This document shows, in pieces, positions 23,397 to 35,514 of a stretch of DNA of 64,000 bases (position 1 is its first letter; each line of letters starts with the position of its first letter). This DNA is from Hofstenia miamia (taxonomy: Eukaryota; Xenacoelomorpha; Acoela; Hofsteniidae), in the NCBI GenBank assembly GCA_900660155.1, contig CABFPE010000119.1, forward strand, positions 1,214,151 through 1,278,150. The letters are read 5' to 3'. The notes below the pieces were generated by a model. That model saw nothing but the letters and a program-made list of their open reading frames with translations, was not told the origin of the DNA and searched no databases. Made by a program: the position numbers and the translations under genes.

Positions 23397-24044
23397 TATG
23401 TGGCTACAAATCATCTCTATTCGCACATATATTCACTTAAAATATTTTTCTAAAATTGTGCAAGGCGACCCTTAATAAGGGTCAACTTGAATTGTGACAT
23501 AAATAACAAATTTAGTTTTAGAAAATACACATTGCAATTGACTGCGTATTAATCATAATTTACGCTGTCTCAAGAAATTGGTAATACTATCGTCCGTATG
23601 GTAATAGTATAGACTAATTACACAGCTTTATAAAAAGTAGGGAATCGTTAGCTATTTACGTTTTTGCAACTCGAAAATGACACCTTCTACGTCACTATTT
23701 TCATGACATTACGTATTTAATTAAGCAACACGACGCTCTTTAAAATAAAAACCTCTTACGAATTTTATTACAAAATTATAACTCACGCCCGTACCTTGAA
23801 AATGTTATTGAAAAGCACTTTAGATTTTTAGCTATTTATAACAAAGTTTTTTTGAGTTGTGAATGACACTGCCTAGAATTTGTTTGGAAAACTATTAAAT
23901 ATATAATACTAATAAAAATTAAAACGAAAATTAAACTTCCAGACATTTTCACACAAAATACACAGCTTAAATAACCAAATTGGTAACTTTTATGTCTTGT
24001 ATATAAACTTATATTAAAAAGTGCAAAATTTGCGAATAGTTAGA

Positions 24045-24218
24045 CAGAGGGGCGGAAAAGGAAATATTTTTTTAAAGGATGCCCAAGTTAAATAAATTCA
24101 AAGTGGATAAATTAATGATAGAGAAATTCGGTTTTTAATTTTTTACTGAACAATTTTAAAGAATTTTTCTATTTTTAGATAGGTTCCAGGCCCCTCAAAC
24201 CCATTTGTATCCGCCCTG
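24045..24218. mobile_element. Possible hAT-like MITE with GGCGGA ends
   Basis: The left end CAGAGGGGCGGA pairs with the right end TATCCGCCCTG. It contains no frame. The target duplication is not convincing. Confidence 0.35.
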
Positions 24219-24226
24219 GTTGGGCA

Positions 24227-24914
24227 TAGTGTGCTACCAAACCTGTTCTACAGAAAAGCTCTCCGTAAACATATTGATTTGTATTTTACTCTTTGTTCTA
24301 TTTTCATTTCGATGATGTCACCATTTTCTCAATGACGAAAGTAAGAAAGTATATATTTCCCAATAATTAATAAGTTTTACGCATTAATCTTGACATTTCC
24401 GGTATCAGTGGTTTTGAAAATAAGGACCAATTTCTATGTGCAAAGCGATTGTTTGAAAGTTTCATATCAAACCAATCGAACAAATCAACATCTTTATAAC
24501 CGTATGTTCCCTAAATTCGTGATAATATTCCCGAATGATATTATTATGAAATATTTAAAGTCTTTACTACTTCCAGCGAATTTGAAGAAAGGCATTAGAC
24601 AATATATCTTTCATGTTTTTGGTTTATCTTCTGAGGCGGAGCAAATTGTTCTGCCAGCGGTAAAATAGCCTGTATAGCTTTTCATAACGAACAATATATT
24701 GATTTAGAGCCACCCCTGTTTTGGGATGTTGAGACAAAATATTTTCTAACAAAATAACTACAACAGCTGTTTCTTTCTCTTTAACTACGATTAATCAATT
24801 AGTTGAAATTAAATAAATTGCTAAAACTAATATTTAAGAATAAATCATTCTTCTATGAACAAGCATATGCATCCCAACATTTGCTGAAGTACATTCTGTG
24901 TCAACAATTGCATT
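24227..24914. other. AT-rich DNA with an unassigned frame
   Basis: A 92-codon plus frame (24390-24668) ends VFGLSSEAEQIVLPAVK. A minus frame across the same place is also open. Neither has splice support or a known motif. Confidence 0.25.
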
Positions 24915-25427
24915 TCAGCTTACGTATACAACTTTATTTATTCCAAGATTGTCAATAATCCGAACAATAATTTTTTGTTTGCATATAGACGTAAATACAG
25001 GGGAGCGGCAGCGCCCCCCAGCCCCTCTCCCTACTAAACACAAGAAAAAATGTCTACTTTTAATAAAAAAACATGTAATTAGGAAAATTGGTTTGCCAAA
25101 ACGGGAACCTGCTTTAGACCTGTAAATAAGCATTTTTGCCCCAGTATTGACCCGGACCATCAATAATCTCTGAACTTTGTGACGGGCTGTAGGGAAGATT
25201 ATCACACTCCTATTTTCCCAATTTTTAAGTCTATGTTTATTGCTATATTGATATTTAAGTCCCTTGATATTATTCGATACATAAAATATACTTCCTAAAT
25301 TATGAATAAATAATATATTTAAAATTTTGAGCACATACAATTGAAATAAGCAGAAATAATCTCTCTTGACCTTCATAGCTGATAAGTTCGTAATAAATAA
25401 TTGCATACAGAGGTCGAAACGGAGCAT
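24915..25427 (-). other. Longest open frame (170 codons), unknown and doubtful
   Basis: The frame starts at an ATG on the minus strand. Residues 70-120 (NWENRSVIIFPTARHKVQR..) have balanced codons, while the C-terminal part crosses a GC-rich, repeat-like patch (GGGGAGCGGCAGCGCCCCCC). No domain, signal peptide or splice site is evident. It may be part of a transposable element or a chance frame. Confidence 0.15.
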
Positions 25428-26636
25428 TTAATTTTACAAAGCTAACACAAGTTATGTGGAAAATTCTAATTAAATATATAAGAAACGGAAGTGCAATAGG
25501 TCCGCGTAAGTGCAGTCAGAAAGTATGACGAAAATATTATACTTTGTCTTAGAAAAACTGGTTCAACTTCCACTGATTGTTTATGCCTTCCATAAAAAAT
25601 CCAAGTTAATTTCCCAGTAGTTATCTTCCCACTTAGGTTCAGAATCAACACATGTGGATAGTCCTTTGTCAGTATTCGTTTTCAATGTGAAAATATTTAA
25701 AAAATTATCTTCAAAGTTTATGAAATGAACTACGTTTCGTAAGCCCGATCCATTTTTCAAACCCATTGTTGGCCTCTTGACCATTTTTATATCAAAATAT
25801 TCTAACTGATTGCACATTAAACATTCCTTGCACTATCTATGACCTTCAGAACCATCCTGGATTTTAGAAGCACATTTTATACTTTTGCTGTTATAAAGTT
25901 ACTCTCAAATATATTTTAGAGTGGTTCTAAAATTGAAAAAAGGCACACTTAATTATTGCAGTATCACCACGGCTTTAAAAGAGGAACGGAAGAAATGCAG
26001 TGCCCAAATCGTGTGTGGACGTAAAAAATACCCCTATGATTAATAATAAGTTTTTCAAAAACCCCCTAAATCAGAATTTAGTGTACAAATCACATTTATT
26101 GTTGTGTTCGCATTTACGTACATGAGCGAATGTAGTTTCTACGAAAAAAACGCGGGTCACAATATTCGTCAGGAAAATTAAGCCTGCTGTATTTTTGAAC
26201 AACAAGTTAAAATTCCAGCAAAAACGCTTTGTGACCATTGCAAGAAATGAGTGCATGTTGAATGCTGCCTCAACGTGGATTGCTTTTGAAATACGCGGAA
26301 TTTGCAGTTATCAATTCATAATTTTTAATTACATTACGAAATTTATTTCGGCCTGAATTTATTTGGGCAATGGCGAAACACATTTATCATCCAGATTTAG
26401 CCTATTAAAATAAGTCTTGTCTACAACTACAGAAACGATATTTATTTGCCATAAATACAACTAATCAGTTAGATTTGGTTACGATGAATTTTATTTTACA
26501 ACATAAAAATTTTTTTTTCGAATTTCTTAGTGATTGTATTTATGTTGACAAAGATGCACTAATAATAATTTCAAGCCCTAGTATACAGTAAATTTACCCA
26601 AACCCTGCTGAAATCAACTTAGTTATATCACATTGC
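25428..26636. other. AT-rich DNA with coding-like patches
   Basis: Plus-strand 25965-26023 lies between TTAATTATTGCAG and GTAAAAAA and reads YHHGFKRGTEEMQCPNRVW. Plus-strand 26125-26349 is open for about 74 codons (includes RFVTIARNECMLNAASTWIA). Both splice contexts are weak. No homologue is recognised. Confidence 0.2.
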
Positions 26637-26670
26637 CAGGGGATCGTAGGATTTTTGGACGGGGACATTT
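26637..26670. mobile_element. Left-end remnant of the GGCGTA hAT MITE family
   Basis: CAGGGGATCGTAGGATTTTTGG followed by GGGGACA matches the left end of the family. No right end was found downstream. Confidence 0.35.
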
Positions 26671-27899
26671 CAGTTGTTATCAATTTTATAAATATTTTAC
26701 ATTTTTTTTGATATCGCTTGATAAATAAGGGCAATTACTGATTTCAGCACAAGGTTTGTAATCACTTAATCTCAGGTTGTACCAAGAGTGATATACATAT
26801 TTGCAATCTTAAATAAAAGGGTGGTCAATTGAAAAAAAAAATTATTTTTATTTAAAAAAATGAATTTAAAATGATTGATGATACAATTTTTGAAATGATT
26901 TCTGTAGGCATTATTCTATTCGCCATATTAATGTCATTTTTCTCAGAAAGGCATTGCATTAATAGAGTATTTTTCTATACAGAACGTAATGGCTTCTTTT
27001 CTTGCATACAATGATTCCCAACGAATCAGAAATGCACATAAATTATAAGAGAAGCTGTATAAATAAAAGGTAGCATTTCACTTCAAAGCTTCAAATATCA
27101 ATCTTTTAGAAGAAGAAGGATGAAGTGTTACTATTTATCATCGCAGAATGGGACAGTGTGACAACAAGAAGCATTTTTAAAATCATCAATAGTTTCCAAT
27201 TTTAATTGTTTTGTAAATGATAGTATCAATTGGAAATGCCGTTAAATTCTTCATCTACCTCCCATAATTTCTTTATGTTTATGAGTGATTACCAAAGCTT
27301 ACAAGTAGAAATCGTTTCTGTATATATTTAATTGGTTTTATTCACAAAGCTTAATATATTTATGTACGATTTTTTGCCTAGTATATCTACAAATTATGAA
27401 AATTACACATTGAAATTTTGATTTCACGGTTGCTTATGAATAAATTAGTTATCGTTTAACTAAAAATTCACACTTGCTCAAAAAATTATTGAAATAAAAA
27501 ATTTAGTTAAATTAAAGTATGCAAAAATAATAACAAAAATGTATTATAAATTAACACACAAAAAATTATCAAGACCGAACTTCAGATGTCAGCAAAACAG
27601 GCAAGCGATGAAATGCTATTGAATTTCAATTGAAAACAAAGTGTTGCATCAAAAATGAATTCAATTTTTTAACATGAAAAGGGCAACCTTTTTAAATTTC
27701 CTGTTTAATCAAGGCCTTGAAGTTTTAATCTCCTTTGTTTCATCATCAAAAACATTTATTCTGAGGTTGATTTTAATAAGATAACCCCAATCCAAGTACT
27801 AAACTGGCTATTTCAAGTAGATTCTTACATTACTATTTATTTGTGTAGTCATGCCTAGGCAATCTTTTATAAGCAAAATACAACTTTCAAAATCAATTT
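26671..27899. other. AT-rich DNA, nothing recognised
   Basis: No structure was found. Confidence 0.4.
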
Positions 27900-28560
27900 G
27901 AGGAGAGCAACTGGCACTAGCCTAGTTATCAATTGTGTCCTATCGACACCAACCTGTGTTACATTTGGACAGCCACTAGTCAGGGTTTGGTACGATCGCT
28001 TAGCTGTTTTAAGCAATCTGTATAATTCCTTTAGCTCTATGTTTCATTATACCCTTTGGCTAATTAGAGACTTTCTAATTGACTATTTCAACTGACACTA
28101 TTCGCAACCNTTGTGTCCTATCGACACCAACCTGTGTTACATTTGGACAGCCACTAGTCAGGGTTTGGTACGATCGCTTAGCTGTTTTAAGCAATCTGTA
28201 TAATTCCTTTAGCTCTATGTTTCATTATACCCTTTGGCTAATTAGAGACTTTCTAATTGACTATTTCAACTGACACTATTCGCAACCCTCTTGCTCTGCA
28301 ACTATTGATACTAAGGGTTAGCATTATATATGAGAATGTACATCCTGACTAGCTCATTATGAAACCACTTTTTGTATTATAGATTTATGAAATCTGGATC
28401 CAATAGAGGGTCCAAAAATGCTAACATTCAAACTTTTGCAATAGCCTCTATTTTAATCATGAGAGTAGACCATTTCGGAGACCTATTGCTCCATGATTTT
28501 TTAAGTTATTGACACAGTTTATAATTAGTAAATCTACGATAAAAATATTTTTGATTTTAG
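27900..28560. repeat. Region with exact 177-bp tandem copies joined by one N
   Basis: 27933-28109 and 28111-28287 are identical, with a single N at 28110. This is most likely an unresolved overlap in assembly. The unit is less AT-rich than its surroundings and is open on the plus strand for about 65 codons (includes STPTCVTFGQPLVRVWYD); part of it is also open on the minus strand. It shares weak similarity with 20160-20580, so it may be repeat-derived. Confidence 0.6.
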
Positions 28561-30359
28561 GATTTCATCAATGTAGACCATTTAAGTGAGTCAATATACC
28601 TGACATATCAATTCAACACGGCTTGGTTATCCACATTAGTAAAAAGTAGTAAAAATGGTTTGATATTCTAAGGGTTAAAGGCATTCCAGGATGTGAAATC
28701 CTTATGCTAATTCAGACATATTGTAAATAAAATAGAAAAAATTAGGTATATTTTTTATGACAGTTTCTTTTAAATCATAAACGTATATCATTAACATTAG
28801 GCGTTCTATTTTCATCACACACTTTTAAGATGAAGGAATAGAATTTTCAACACAATTACCTCTCATAGACTAACAGGAAGCTTCAGCTCCTCACACAGAG
28901 GCAAGTAAAAAAATTCAAAGATGTCATTGATACCCTCAACGTTTAAGAAGAGTGTTCAAAAATAGTCTACAATGAACAAGAGGTCCAATATTGTCAGATA
29001 ACGTCATTTTATCTTTTACAAAAAATTATGACAACTACGATTTCAATTTGTACTGATAGTTGAAATATTTTAGTTGGATTTAAAAATATTTAAAAAATAA
29101 AATCGCGTTTTTACATTTATAAGGGAAAGTACTTTAAACACAAATAAATAACTTCGGTTTAAATGTTTAATTTGTTGTATGATACAACATCTGCTAGTAT
29201 TTAATATCCAGCATATGCTTTTATTATAATTCAGTTCTGATTCGTTAAATGTTTTTTCATATGTTCATATCTTTACATTCGTTTTGAGCGATATATCGGT
29301 ACATCAGTAAAAAGCACTTATGAAATCGATGATGAAATTGGGTAAAATGATAAAGTAATAATCATCTATAAATGAGACTTCGGCTAGAAAATATTAAAAT
29401 TCCACTTGAATAATTGAAATGTGTAACTAAAATCGTTTATTATTGTTTTAAATATATTGCCCATTAAGTTAGGGTGACCATATACAAATCATTATTATAA
29501 CACAACTTCAAATACTATAAATTATTTTAAAAAAGCATGCATTGCTTACAATACAAATCGCTACACAACATTGAAAACAAACTAAGACCAATAACAATAA
29601 TGTTTTATTTATGGAATTGAGTAACTTGTTTAAAAATGGATTCAATACACTAATTGGCAAGTAAAATTTTTCTAATAAAATGTATACTTTAAATGCAGAA
29701 AAATTATAATTTAGAAAATTTTTTTCATAATTGCAACCGATTTTGTGAGTGACTTATTATGAACTTTTATTAAACTACAGAATTATCAGTAAACAAAATT
29801 TAATTGTTAGATTATTAAGTGCAATATCAATTTCATTAAAATTTCGAGTTTTATTAACCTAGAGCATAAATCGATTCAGTTTATAGACGACTTACCTAAA
29901 CGCTACTAATACATAGTAAAGTCATACATTGGACCAACTTTAAGCTTAGTTAATTCAATTTTTAGCATCAAGATTTATTTTTTATCATTGAAAAGTAGAA
30001 GTCCAATTATAAACAATTTTTGGGATAATCACTAATAACTTCGAATTAGCAGCATGCCCCTAAATTTTGGCTTAAAATGTTAAATTAACTTTTTGCCATT
30101 TTATAGATAATTACAAAATTTCTAAAAATTTTTAAGATGTTTGCATGCAATGCAGAAAATAATAAATATAATTTTTATATAAATGCAATGCACGAAATAT
30201 AACCTGAACAGGAATTTTCTAAATGTACACATATTTAGCCTGTGCAAATTTTATTATAAAATTTAATAAAATGTTTCTCTGAACTGTTGTTCTATCCCAA
30301 GAACTGACCCTTTCTACAATTGTAATCAATGATATAAAGAATAAAATCATATAAAAATT
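28561..30359. other. AT-rich DNA, nothing recognised
   Basis: A GTAAGTCG donor-like site at 29889-29896 (minus) has no open upstream exon in any frame. Confidence 0.4.
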
Positions 30360-30365
30360 ACTCAC

Positions 30366-30458
30366 AAGTTCATGTAGCTAGTTTCTTGGGCTTGGGAACG
30401 TATTTCGCTTCTGTTGGAGTCTGTTCTGACAGGGCTGGACGCTTCATCGTTAAGCAGG
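30366..30458 (-). CDS. Upstream exon of the RGS-like gene (RZ subfamily)
   Basis: This 93-bp minus-strand exon is about half GC in a 30% GC background. The acceptor is TTTTTTTTCATTCTGTAATTGTAG and the donor is GTGAGT. Two of three frames contain stops. The open one has one leading base, 30 codons (LLNDEASSPVRTDS...ETSYMN) and two trailing bases TT. TT joins the A of exon 9131-9192 to give Leu, continuing into PTEEELCDW. In RGS17/20 this segment links the Cys-string to the RGS box (..CLTVRNEERGEN..). The leading C could complete a TGC Cys codon from a Cys-string exon, but that exon was not found. Serine-rich composition suggests a flexible, phosphorylatable linker. YMN-L resembles a Grb2-type YxN site, which is speculative. 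Confidence 0.65.
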
Positions 30459-30533
30459 CTACAATTACAGAATGAAAAAAACATGTCTTTTCATTAAAAA
30501 TTATTCAGCTTTATTAAGAAAATAATAAATTTA

Positions 30534-30698
30534 GCCTCTCATTAATGCGAGTGAAAACCAAATCCCATTCGCGAGCAACGCCGCGTATTTCAAATTATTA
30601 TTGCCATGACAACATCGTTTCCAATGTAAAACATTTCCCAATTGTTCCATTAAAATAACAGTTTTTACAAACTTAAATGACTTCACTGTACTTTATTA
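30534..30698 (-). other. 54-codon open stretch upstream of the RGS exon, doubtful
   Basis: A minus-strand frame ending ..NGIWFSLALMRG-stop contains an ATG (MEQLGNVLHWKRCC..). It has no donor and ends in a stop before the exon at 30366, so it does not join the RGS frame. It may belong to an upstream-ORF-bearing transcript or be chance. Confidence 0.12.
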
Positions 30699-30767
30699 GT
30701 AATTTTTTCTAATTAATGCATACAAATTATTTCCCCTATTATACCTTACGACACCTCGTACTCGAAA

Positions 30768-30782
30768 TAACGTCACGTCACC
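30768..30782. promoter_or_regulatory. Double CRE-like motif
   Basis: On the minus strand this reads GGTGACGTGACGTT, two overlapping TGACGT cores (CREB/ATF-type), in a locally GC-richer patch 310 bp upstream of the RGS exon. It could be an enhancer or alternative promoter element. Only the motif supports this. Confidence 0.2.
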
Positions 30783-32231
30783 TCTAACAAATAAATATCA
30801 ATTTCGATTAAGTTCATCAACCGAGCAACTACAGCTGTTATGAGAGAGCGACTTTGCAAGTAGACAGAAGAGTGTATGAAATAGTTTAGAATACATGTAT
30901 ACAAGGTCTTGATGTATATGTTAATTTTGCATATTCATTTAACACAGAAAATTGCTAAGTAGATAATTGCATCATAAAGGTGATCGTAAATGAAATAACT
31001 GATAAGCTCATAGTATATTTCAAATGTCAAGAAAGCTAAAGAGCAGAAATCAATACAGCTAATCTTCAATTTGACTGATGCCATAAAAATAGTTGCGTTT
31101 TTCCTTGCTATATCAGTTTAGATTTGATTAGCCTTGAAAATTGTACTTGAATTTGCGCTCGACCTTTAAATTATTTGAAATCAATACACAGGCATTAACA
31201 TACAATTAAATGTATATAACAACTGAAATCATAGAGATTTTGTAAATAATGTCCATCAAAAAGCTGGATTTTATAAACAAAATCGCAAAGTCCTGGTGCA
31301 GAAAACAAACCATAGTATTACAATTAAAAATTGTTAATCTAAATATTTCCTCAACACGGGGCTGAGATTCATTTTGAAATAAAAAAGTCCGATTTATAAG
31401 CCTCATAAATTTATTGATTAAAATGTATATATTTATATACTTACAATAAACTTCATATTGATATAATTCGAGATTGAATTACTCTAGTATAATAAATAAA
31501 ACTGATTTTAAAAAAAGGACTTAGTTATGAACCAGGAGATAAATCATAGCCAAAAGTTATGCTCACAATTGTTTGCTGCGAAGGTTGAATTTTACATAAC
31601 TGGCATCTATGCAAATAAATTAATGCTAATTAATATTGACTATTAATCAGCGACCAATCATGAAACGATTATTAGGAATTGGTTTTAAGAACTTGTAGGC
31701 TGGAATTCTGAATCGCAAACAATTCTTAACGCTTAACTGATTTCGCAGCCTTTGCCCTAATATAAAGGCTTCTATTTTCTTTGGCGTTACAAATGGAGAA
31801 ACATTTTAGCGCTGCTACAAGGTTAAGCACAGTGGGACATAAAGCCTTAATTAATTTTAAGTAATTTACATGTTTACAGTTCAGTTGGGATTTTATTGTT
31901 TTTTCAATTAATTTGTTTTTAGCTTCGAGCTGTAGATGATTTGACCACTCGTTTAAATTTATTCCTCAACGTTTACCATCAATAGTTCATCTATTTCCAA
32001 GGACTTTTAAATAACAGCAATGCCGACATATACGACTATTAGTGATTTGGTATTTATTCAATTTTCATTTTTTGAATTGATTTTAGTTTATAACTTTATG
32101 TATTTATTAAATTACATTTTTCTAAAATACACTTATTATGTTATTGAAAAATACCCAGTGATTCTCAATAAATAATACGATAACAAAAAACTTTAAAATT
32201 TACAAAAGAATATATTAGTATTGTAAAATAG
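30783..32231. other. AT-rich DNA; one small promoter-like spot
   Basis: On the plus strand CTAATATAAAGG (about 31757) is followed 35 bp later by a 23-codon frame, MEKHFSAATRLSTVGHKALI.., closing at TAAGTAA. It is too short to interpret. Nothing else was seen. Confidence 0.2.
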
Positions 32232-32239
32232 GTGTTATG

Positions 32240-32595
32240 TAGTGTTCTACGCATTTGCTGAGGGCCACCGTTTAGCCGTTATCCAGCTAACGGCCGGCTG
32301 CTGCCAAAGATTTTGTTTTACGGACAAAATCTCGCCTAAGATAAATTTCTGAACATTATGATGAACTAAATATTTCCATGATTTTAATTTGTATTTTTGT
32401 TTTTAAAACTTAGGCGTTTCTACCATTTTCTTTAATTGTTCGATCTATGCGCATGTTTTAAACGTTCCATTGAAAATTGCAGTATTTCACTTAGTAATAT
32501 TAAGAAGTGCCGACTACGGCAAAAACATCACGGCTAACGGCCGGCTACAGCTAAAGCATTACGGCCAAGATAATTGCCTTTGCCGCAGAACACTA
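32240..32595. mobile_element. hAT-type MITE, TAGTGTTCT family
   Basis: The ends TAGTGTTCTACGC and GCCGCAGAACACTA are inverted repeats. The flanks GTGTTATG (32232-32239) and GTGTTATT (32596-32603) match at 7 of 8 positions. Subterminal CGGCTAACGGCCGGCT words occur at both ends. It is related to 5697-6343. Confidence 0.7.
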
Positions 32596-32877
32596 GTGTT
32601 ATTACCATATATAATTAATTACACAGTAGTCCATTAAGGCAAACTGTTGGATTTAAGATATACTCAATATTTTTGATGAAATATAGTATTTTTGCTTTTG
32701 CAAACTCTATGTGAAATTAGTCTGGCTTGTGTGGCTTGTGTGAGATTGAACATGGATAATTTTCATCTGTATGGTCTGTCAGTGCTACTACGGTTTATAT
32801 ACAAAGAGTATTCAAAATCTTTTAAAAAGTTGAAATTTGTAATAAATTAATTAAATTAAATAAATAAAAAATAGTTA

Positions 32878-33010
32878 GTCTTTTCAAGTATTTCAGCCAC
32901 AACAGTACGCCATAGTACAAATAATACAATCAACAATAGATGTGTCCATGACTCACGATTTCCAAATTTCCGTGCAGGCTTGGAGAAAAGTGTTTGAAAA
33001 GGTGGAAATG
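32878..33010. repeat. Repeat shared with the Tc1 fossil's 3' region
   Basis: TCTTTTCAAGTATTTCAG, GATGTGTCCATGACTCACGATTTCC and GGAGAAAA follow in the same order as at 49978-50115, downstream of the Tc1-like transposase remnant. This is probably a second, more decayed copy of that element's tail. Confidence 0.45.
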
Positions 33011-33669
33011 ACTATTCAGTTCAAAAAGAAAACAATCTGTTTTAAGGACAATCACTGAATGACAATTTTGAAAACGCTTTGGTTTTGCTTAGACGGGTAA
33101 ATTGTTAGTAACTTCCAGCTACTAGTAACAAGCTTAAAATTCAATTAAAAATGTGTAAAATATTCTTTCAAAACTGCAATTCTTTTGGACGCAATTCAAC
33201 TTTCATGAAAGTAGATTTCTTGCAAAAGTAGTTCCCAGTGCAGGATGCTTCACAAAGAGTTTTCTTGCTGCGTTCTTTTATTATTATTTTTAGAGTTTTC
33301 TGATGCTAAATTTGCAGATACTTTATACGCATTGTCAAGTCGAAAGCAGAAAATAAATTTTTAAATAAATACTTTGAGTAAATATTGTTCTCAATTTCAT
33401 TTATAAAGTTTTGCACAAGTCGCCTGCGTCAAAATATGCTCAATTTCAATAAAGACAACATTCCGTCTTGCTATAATATTTTTGTTTCGATTGTCATTTT
33501 TAGTAAAGCCCCAAAGGTTTAGTTTTTTTCAGTTGCACCTCATCTCAATATGCAGGGTCTTTATAATGAAGATACCGATTTGTTGCATTTGCATGTACAT
33601 AAATTTTGGCAATTCAACTAATCTCAAATATAGCTAGTCATGTAGAGGATTAATAAATGAGTGAATAAG

Positions 33670-33672
<3 letters not shown>
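33011..33672. other. AT-rich DNA, nothing recognised
   Basis: No structure was found. Confidence 0.4.

Positions 33673-33707
<35 letters not shown>
33673..33707. repeat. (TA)n microsatellite
   Basis: About seventeen TA units. Confidence 0.9.
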
Positions 33708-33711
<4 letters not shown>

Positions 33712-33805
33712 ACTTGTACATATAATGTATATATCATATATAAATACATTCTTATATATGTATGTAAATATTTTCGTTAGTAATTTTTAAAGCAGCATTT
33801 AGAAT

Positions 33806-33828
33806 TTGGGGTGCATGTGCACCCCAAA
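33806..33828. repeat. Palindrome TTGGGGTGCA..CACCCCAA, copy 1
   Basis: TTGGGGTGCATGTGCACCCC continues AAA and is almost a perfect dyad. It is followed by CGGTCA. A second copy with the same flank lies 177 bp downstream. Confidence 0.6.
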
Positions 33829-33982
33829 CGGTCAAAAGTATACATTTTCGCAAGAGAATACTTTATGAAAATTGAACCAGAAATTTTTTTCCATTTGAAA
33901 GGTTTTTTTGTTCAGTGAAAAGTCATAGAATTTCATTTGTGCAACTGCAATATTTTGAAAGAAATATTTAAATAAACTTTGC

Positions 33983-34004
33983 TTGGGGTGCAATTTCACC
34001 CCAA
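33983..34004. repeat. Palindrome TTGGGGTG..CACCCCAA, copy 2
   Basis: TTGGGGTGCAATTTCACCCC continues AA. The following CAGTCA parallels the flank of copy 1. The pair may mark ends of a small element or a duplicated binding dyad. Confidence 0.6.
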
Positions 34005-34020
34005 ACAGTCATGAACCGTT

Positions 34021-34545
34021 AAAATAAAATCGAATGAATTCCCTTTGTAGTTGTCAGTAAAATGCAATGAAAAAGGAAGTATTACATTTCATATATAGAA
34101 AGAAAATAAGCTATAAAATTTTATTATTTATAGTTTATAGTGTCATAAGATGCATCATTTTAGACCGAGAGTTCTTCCAAATTTATTGTTTTGCCACCGA
34201 CCGCGGATTAAGGATGACAATGAAAGAAGAGACGTGGTATTTTAATATATATATTTCTTTATAATTTAGTAAGAGGTTTTCAAGATAGCATCACACATTG
34301 TCCCAAACGAGTTCGATTTAAATTTTTTAATCAATATTAAGCCCCGTTTACACGATAAGTTTTCCCCTATGACTTCCCCTTATGTAAGGGAAAACTTATC
34401 CCGCAAACGCAAATTATCTCGTGATAATTGCTCGTCGGGAAAACCTATGAACTCAGAAAATGTTGGTAAGTTTTGCGGTTAAGAATATTACTCATAAGGG
34501 AAAACTTATCGTGTAAGCGGGGCTTTAAATGTTTTTTTATCCACT
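34021..34545. repeat. Left arm of a 2-kb inverted duplication
   Basis: This 525-bp arm is repeated in inverted orientation at 35515-36047, with high identity (roughly 95% by eye). The arm includes a Harbinger-like MITE and its flanks. A 65-codon frame inside (34067-34264) recurs on the minus strand of the other arm; this reflects duplication rather than a gene. Confidence 0.85.
34340..34524. mobile_element. PIF/Harbinger-like MITE, copy A
   Basis: The ends AGCCCCGTTTACACGATAAG and the inverted CTTATCGTGTAAGCGGGGCT differ at one base. The 3-bp flanks TTA (34337-34339 and 34525-34527) fit the TWA target of PIF/Harbinger. The interior has a second inner pairing of GGGAAAACTTATC words. No frame is present. 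Confidence 0.65.
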
Positions 34546-35514
34546 AATATACCTTTTTTGTCTAATGGAACAAACTAAAAACTATCAATTTAAGACTGTT
34601 TAACAAAAAAAAGCTTAATCCACAAACAGTTTTGCACGCATTCTTAAACAGCTTTCTCCAAGCCTATTGGAAATTTTAGAACCCTGGGATTTCAAACTTC
34701 TATAGGTAACTGTGCTTCCCTGTTATGGCCAAAATTTGTTTTTGAAATACATGAAAATATTCGTAGTGAAATATCGATTTACTTGTGATAAAGAAATCTT
34801 GGAATACTCTAAAAGATCTACACTACTGCATATGTGAATATTACAAGAGTGGTAAATTAGTCGAATATTTTGGCCCACTACTCGTAACTTTGTGACCCAT
34901 GATCGGTCCCATGAGTGGGAAATTCAAAATTTGAAACAAATATTGGCAAATGCATAGATTATTAATGTATAAAAATGTCAAAATTTCATTATATGAACTT
35001 TATGAAATTTTCATTGTAAATTCCACTTAATTAAACTGAACTTCTTTAGCTAATAATTCTCAAGTTTGGGTTGACCCGACCAGCTGAGTCATTTCAGGTT
35101 GGCCCGTTTGTCACTCTGATTATGAATATAAACATATTAATTTAGATTTATTTTCGAAACATTTGCATAATACTAAAAAACAATAGTGAATTATCCTTGC
35201 AATTAGTGTGAAATATAGCAAACATAGCATTAGCTTTTCATTAAATATGTTTGTTAAATAACTTCAAAAAACAAAAACCAACTCTTGAAAACGGACACTT
35301 GTTGAAAAGAAAATGCTTGCTTTATGCAAATTAGACTTGCATGTGATATTCTGTTTTTCTAAGTATAATACATATTTTCAATGTCATTGATAACTCTAGA
35401 CATTTACAGTATGTGTCAACTCCAATGCAATGGTCAACATAAATTGATTGTTCATTTTTAGTTCATGGTAGGAATTTACTTCTCCAGGTGATGAAATTGA
35501 ACCAATTGATCTTA
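34546..35514. other. Spacer of the inverted duplication
   Basis: About 970 bp of single-copy AT-rich DNA lie between the arms. Around 34872-34920 and 35070-35110 there are CCCACT/GAGTGGG and GGGTTGACCCGACC words resembling those near 3000 and 46880. No transposase frame is present. Confidence 0.4.

Larger units (their letters stand above)
9193..30365 (-). other. Inferred 21.2-kb intron of the RGS-like gene
   Basis: The interval runs from the GTGAGT donor beside exon 30366-30458 to the TTTAG acceptor beside exon 9131-9192. It contains transposon remnants, microsatellites and a few unassigned coding-like patches listed separately. The span rests on the two exons being consecutive, which their phase match supports. 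Confidence 0.5.

Noticed and set aside
29889-29935. Minus-strand TTTAG|GTAAGT donor
   Set aside because: All three frames upstream of it contain stops before any acceptor.
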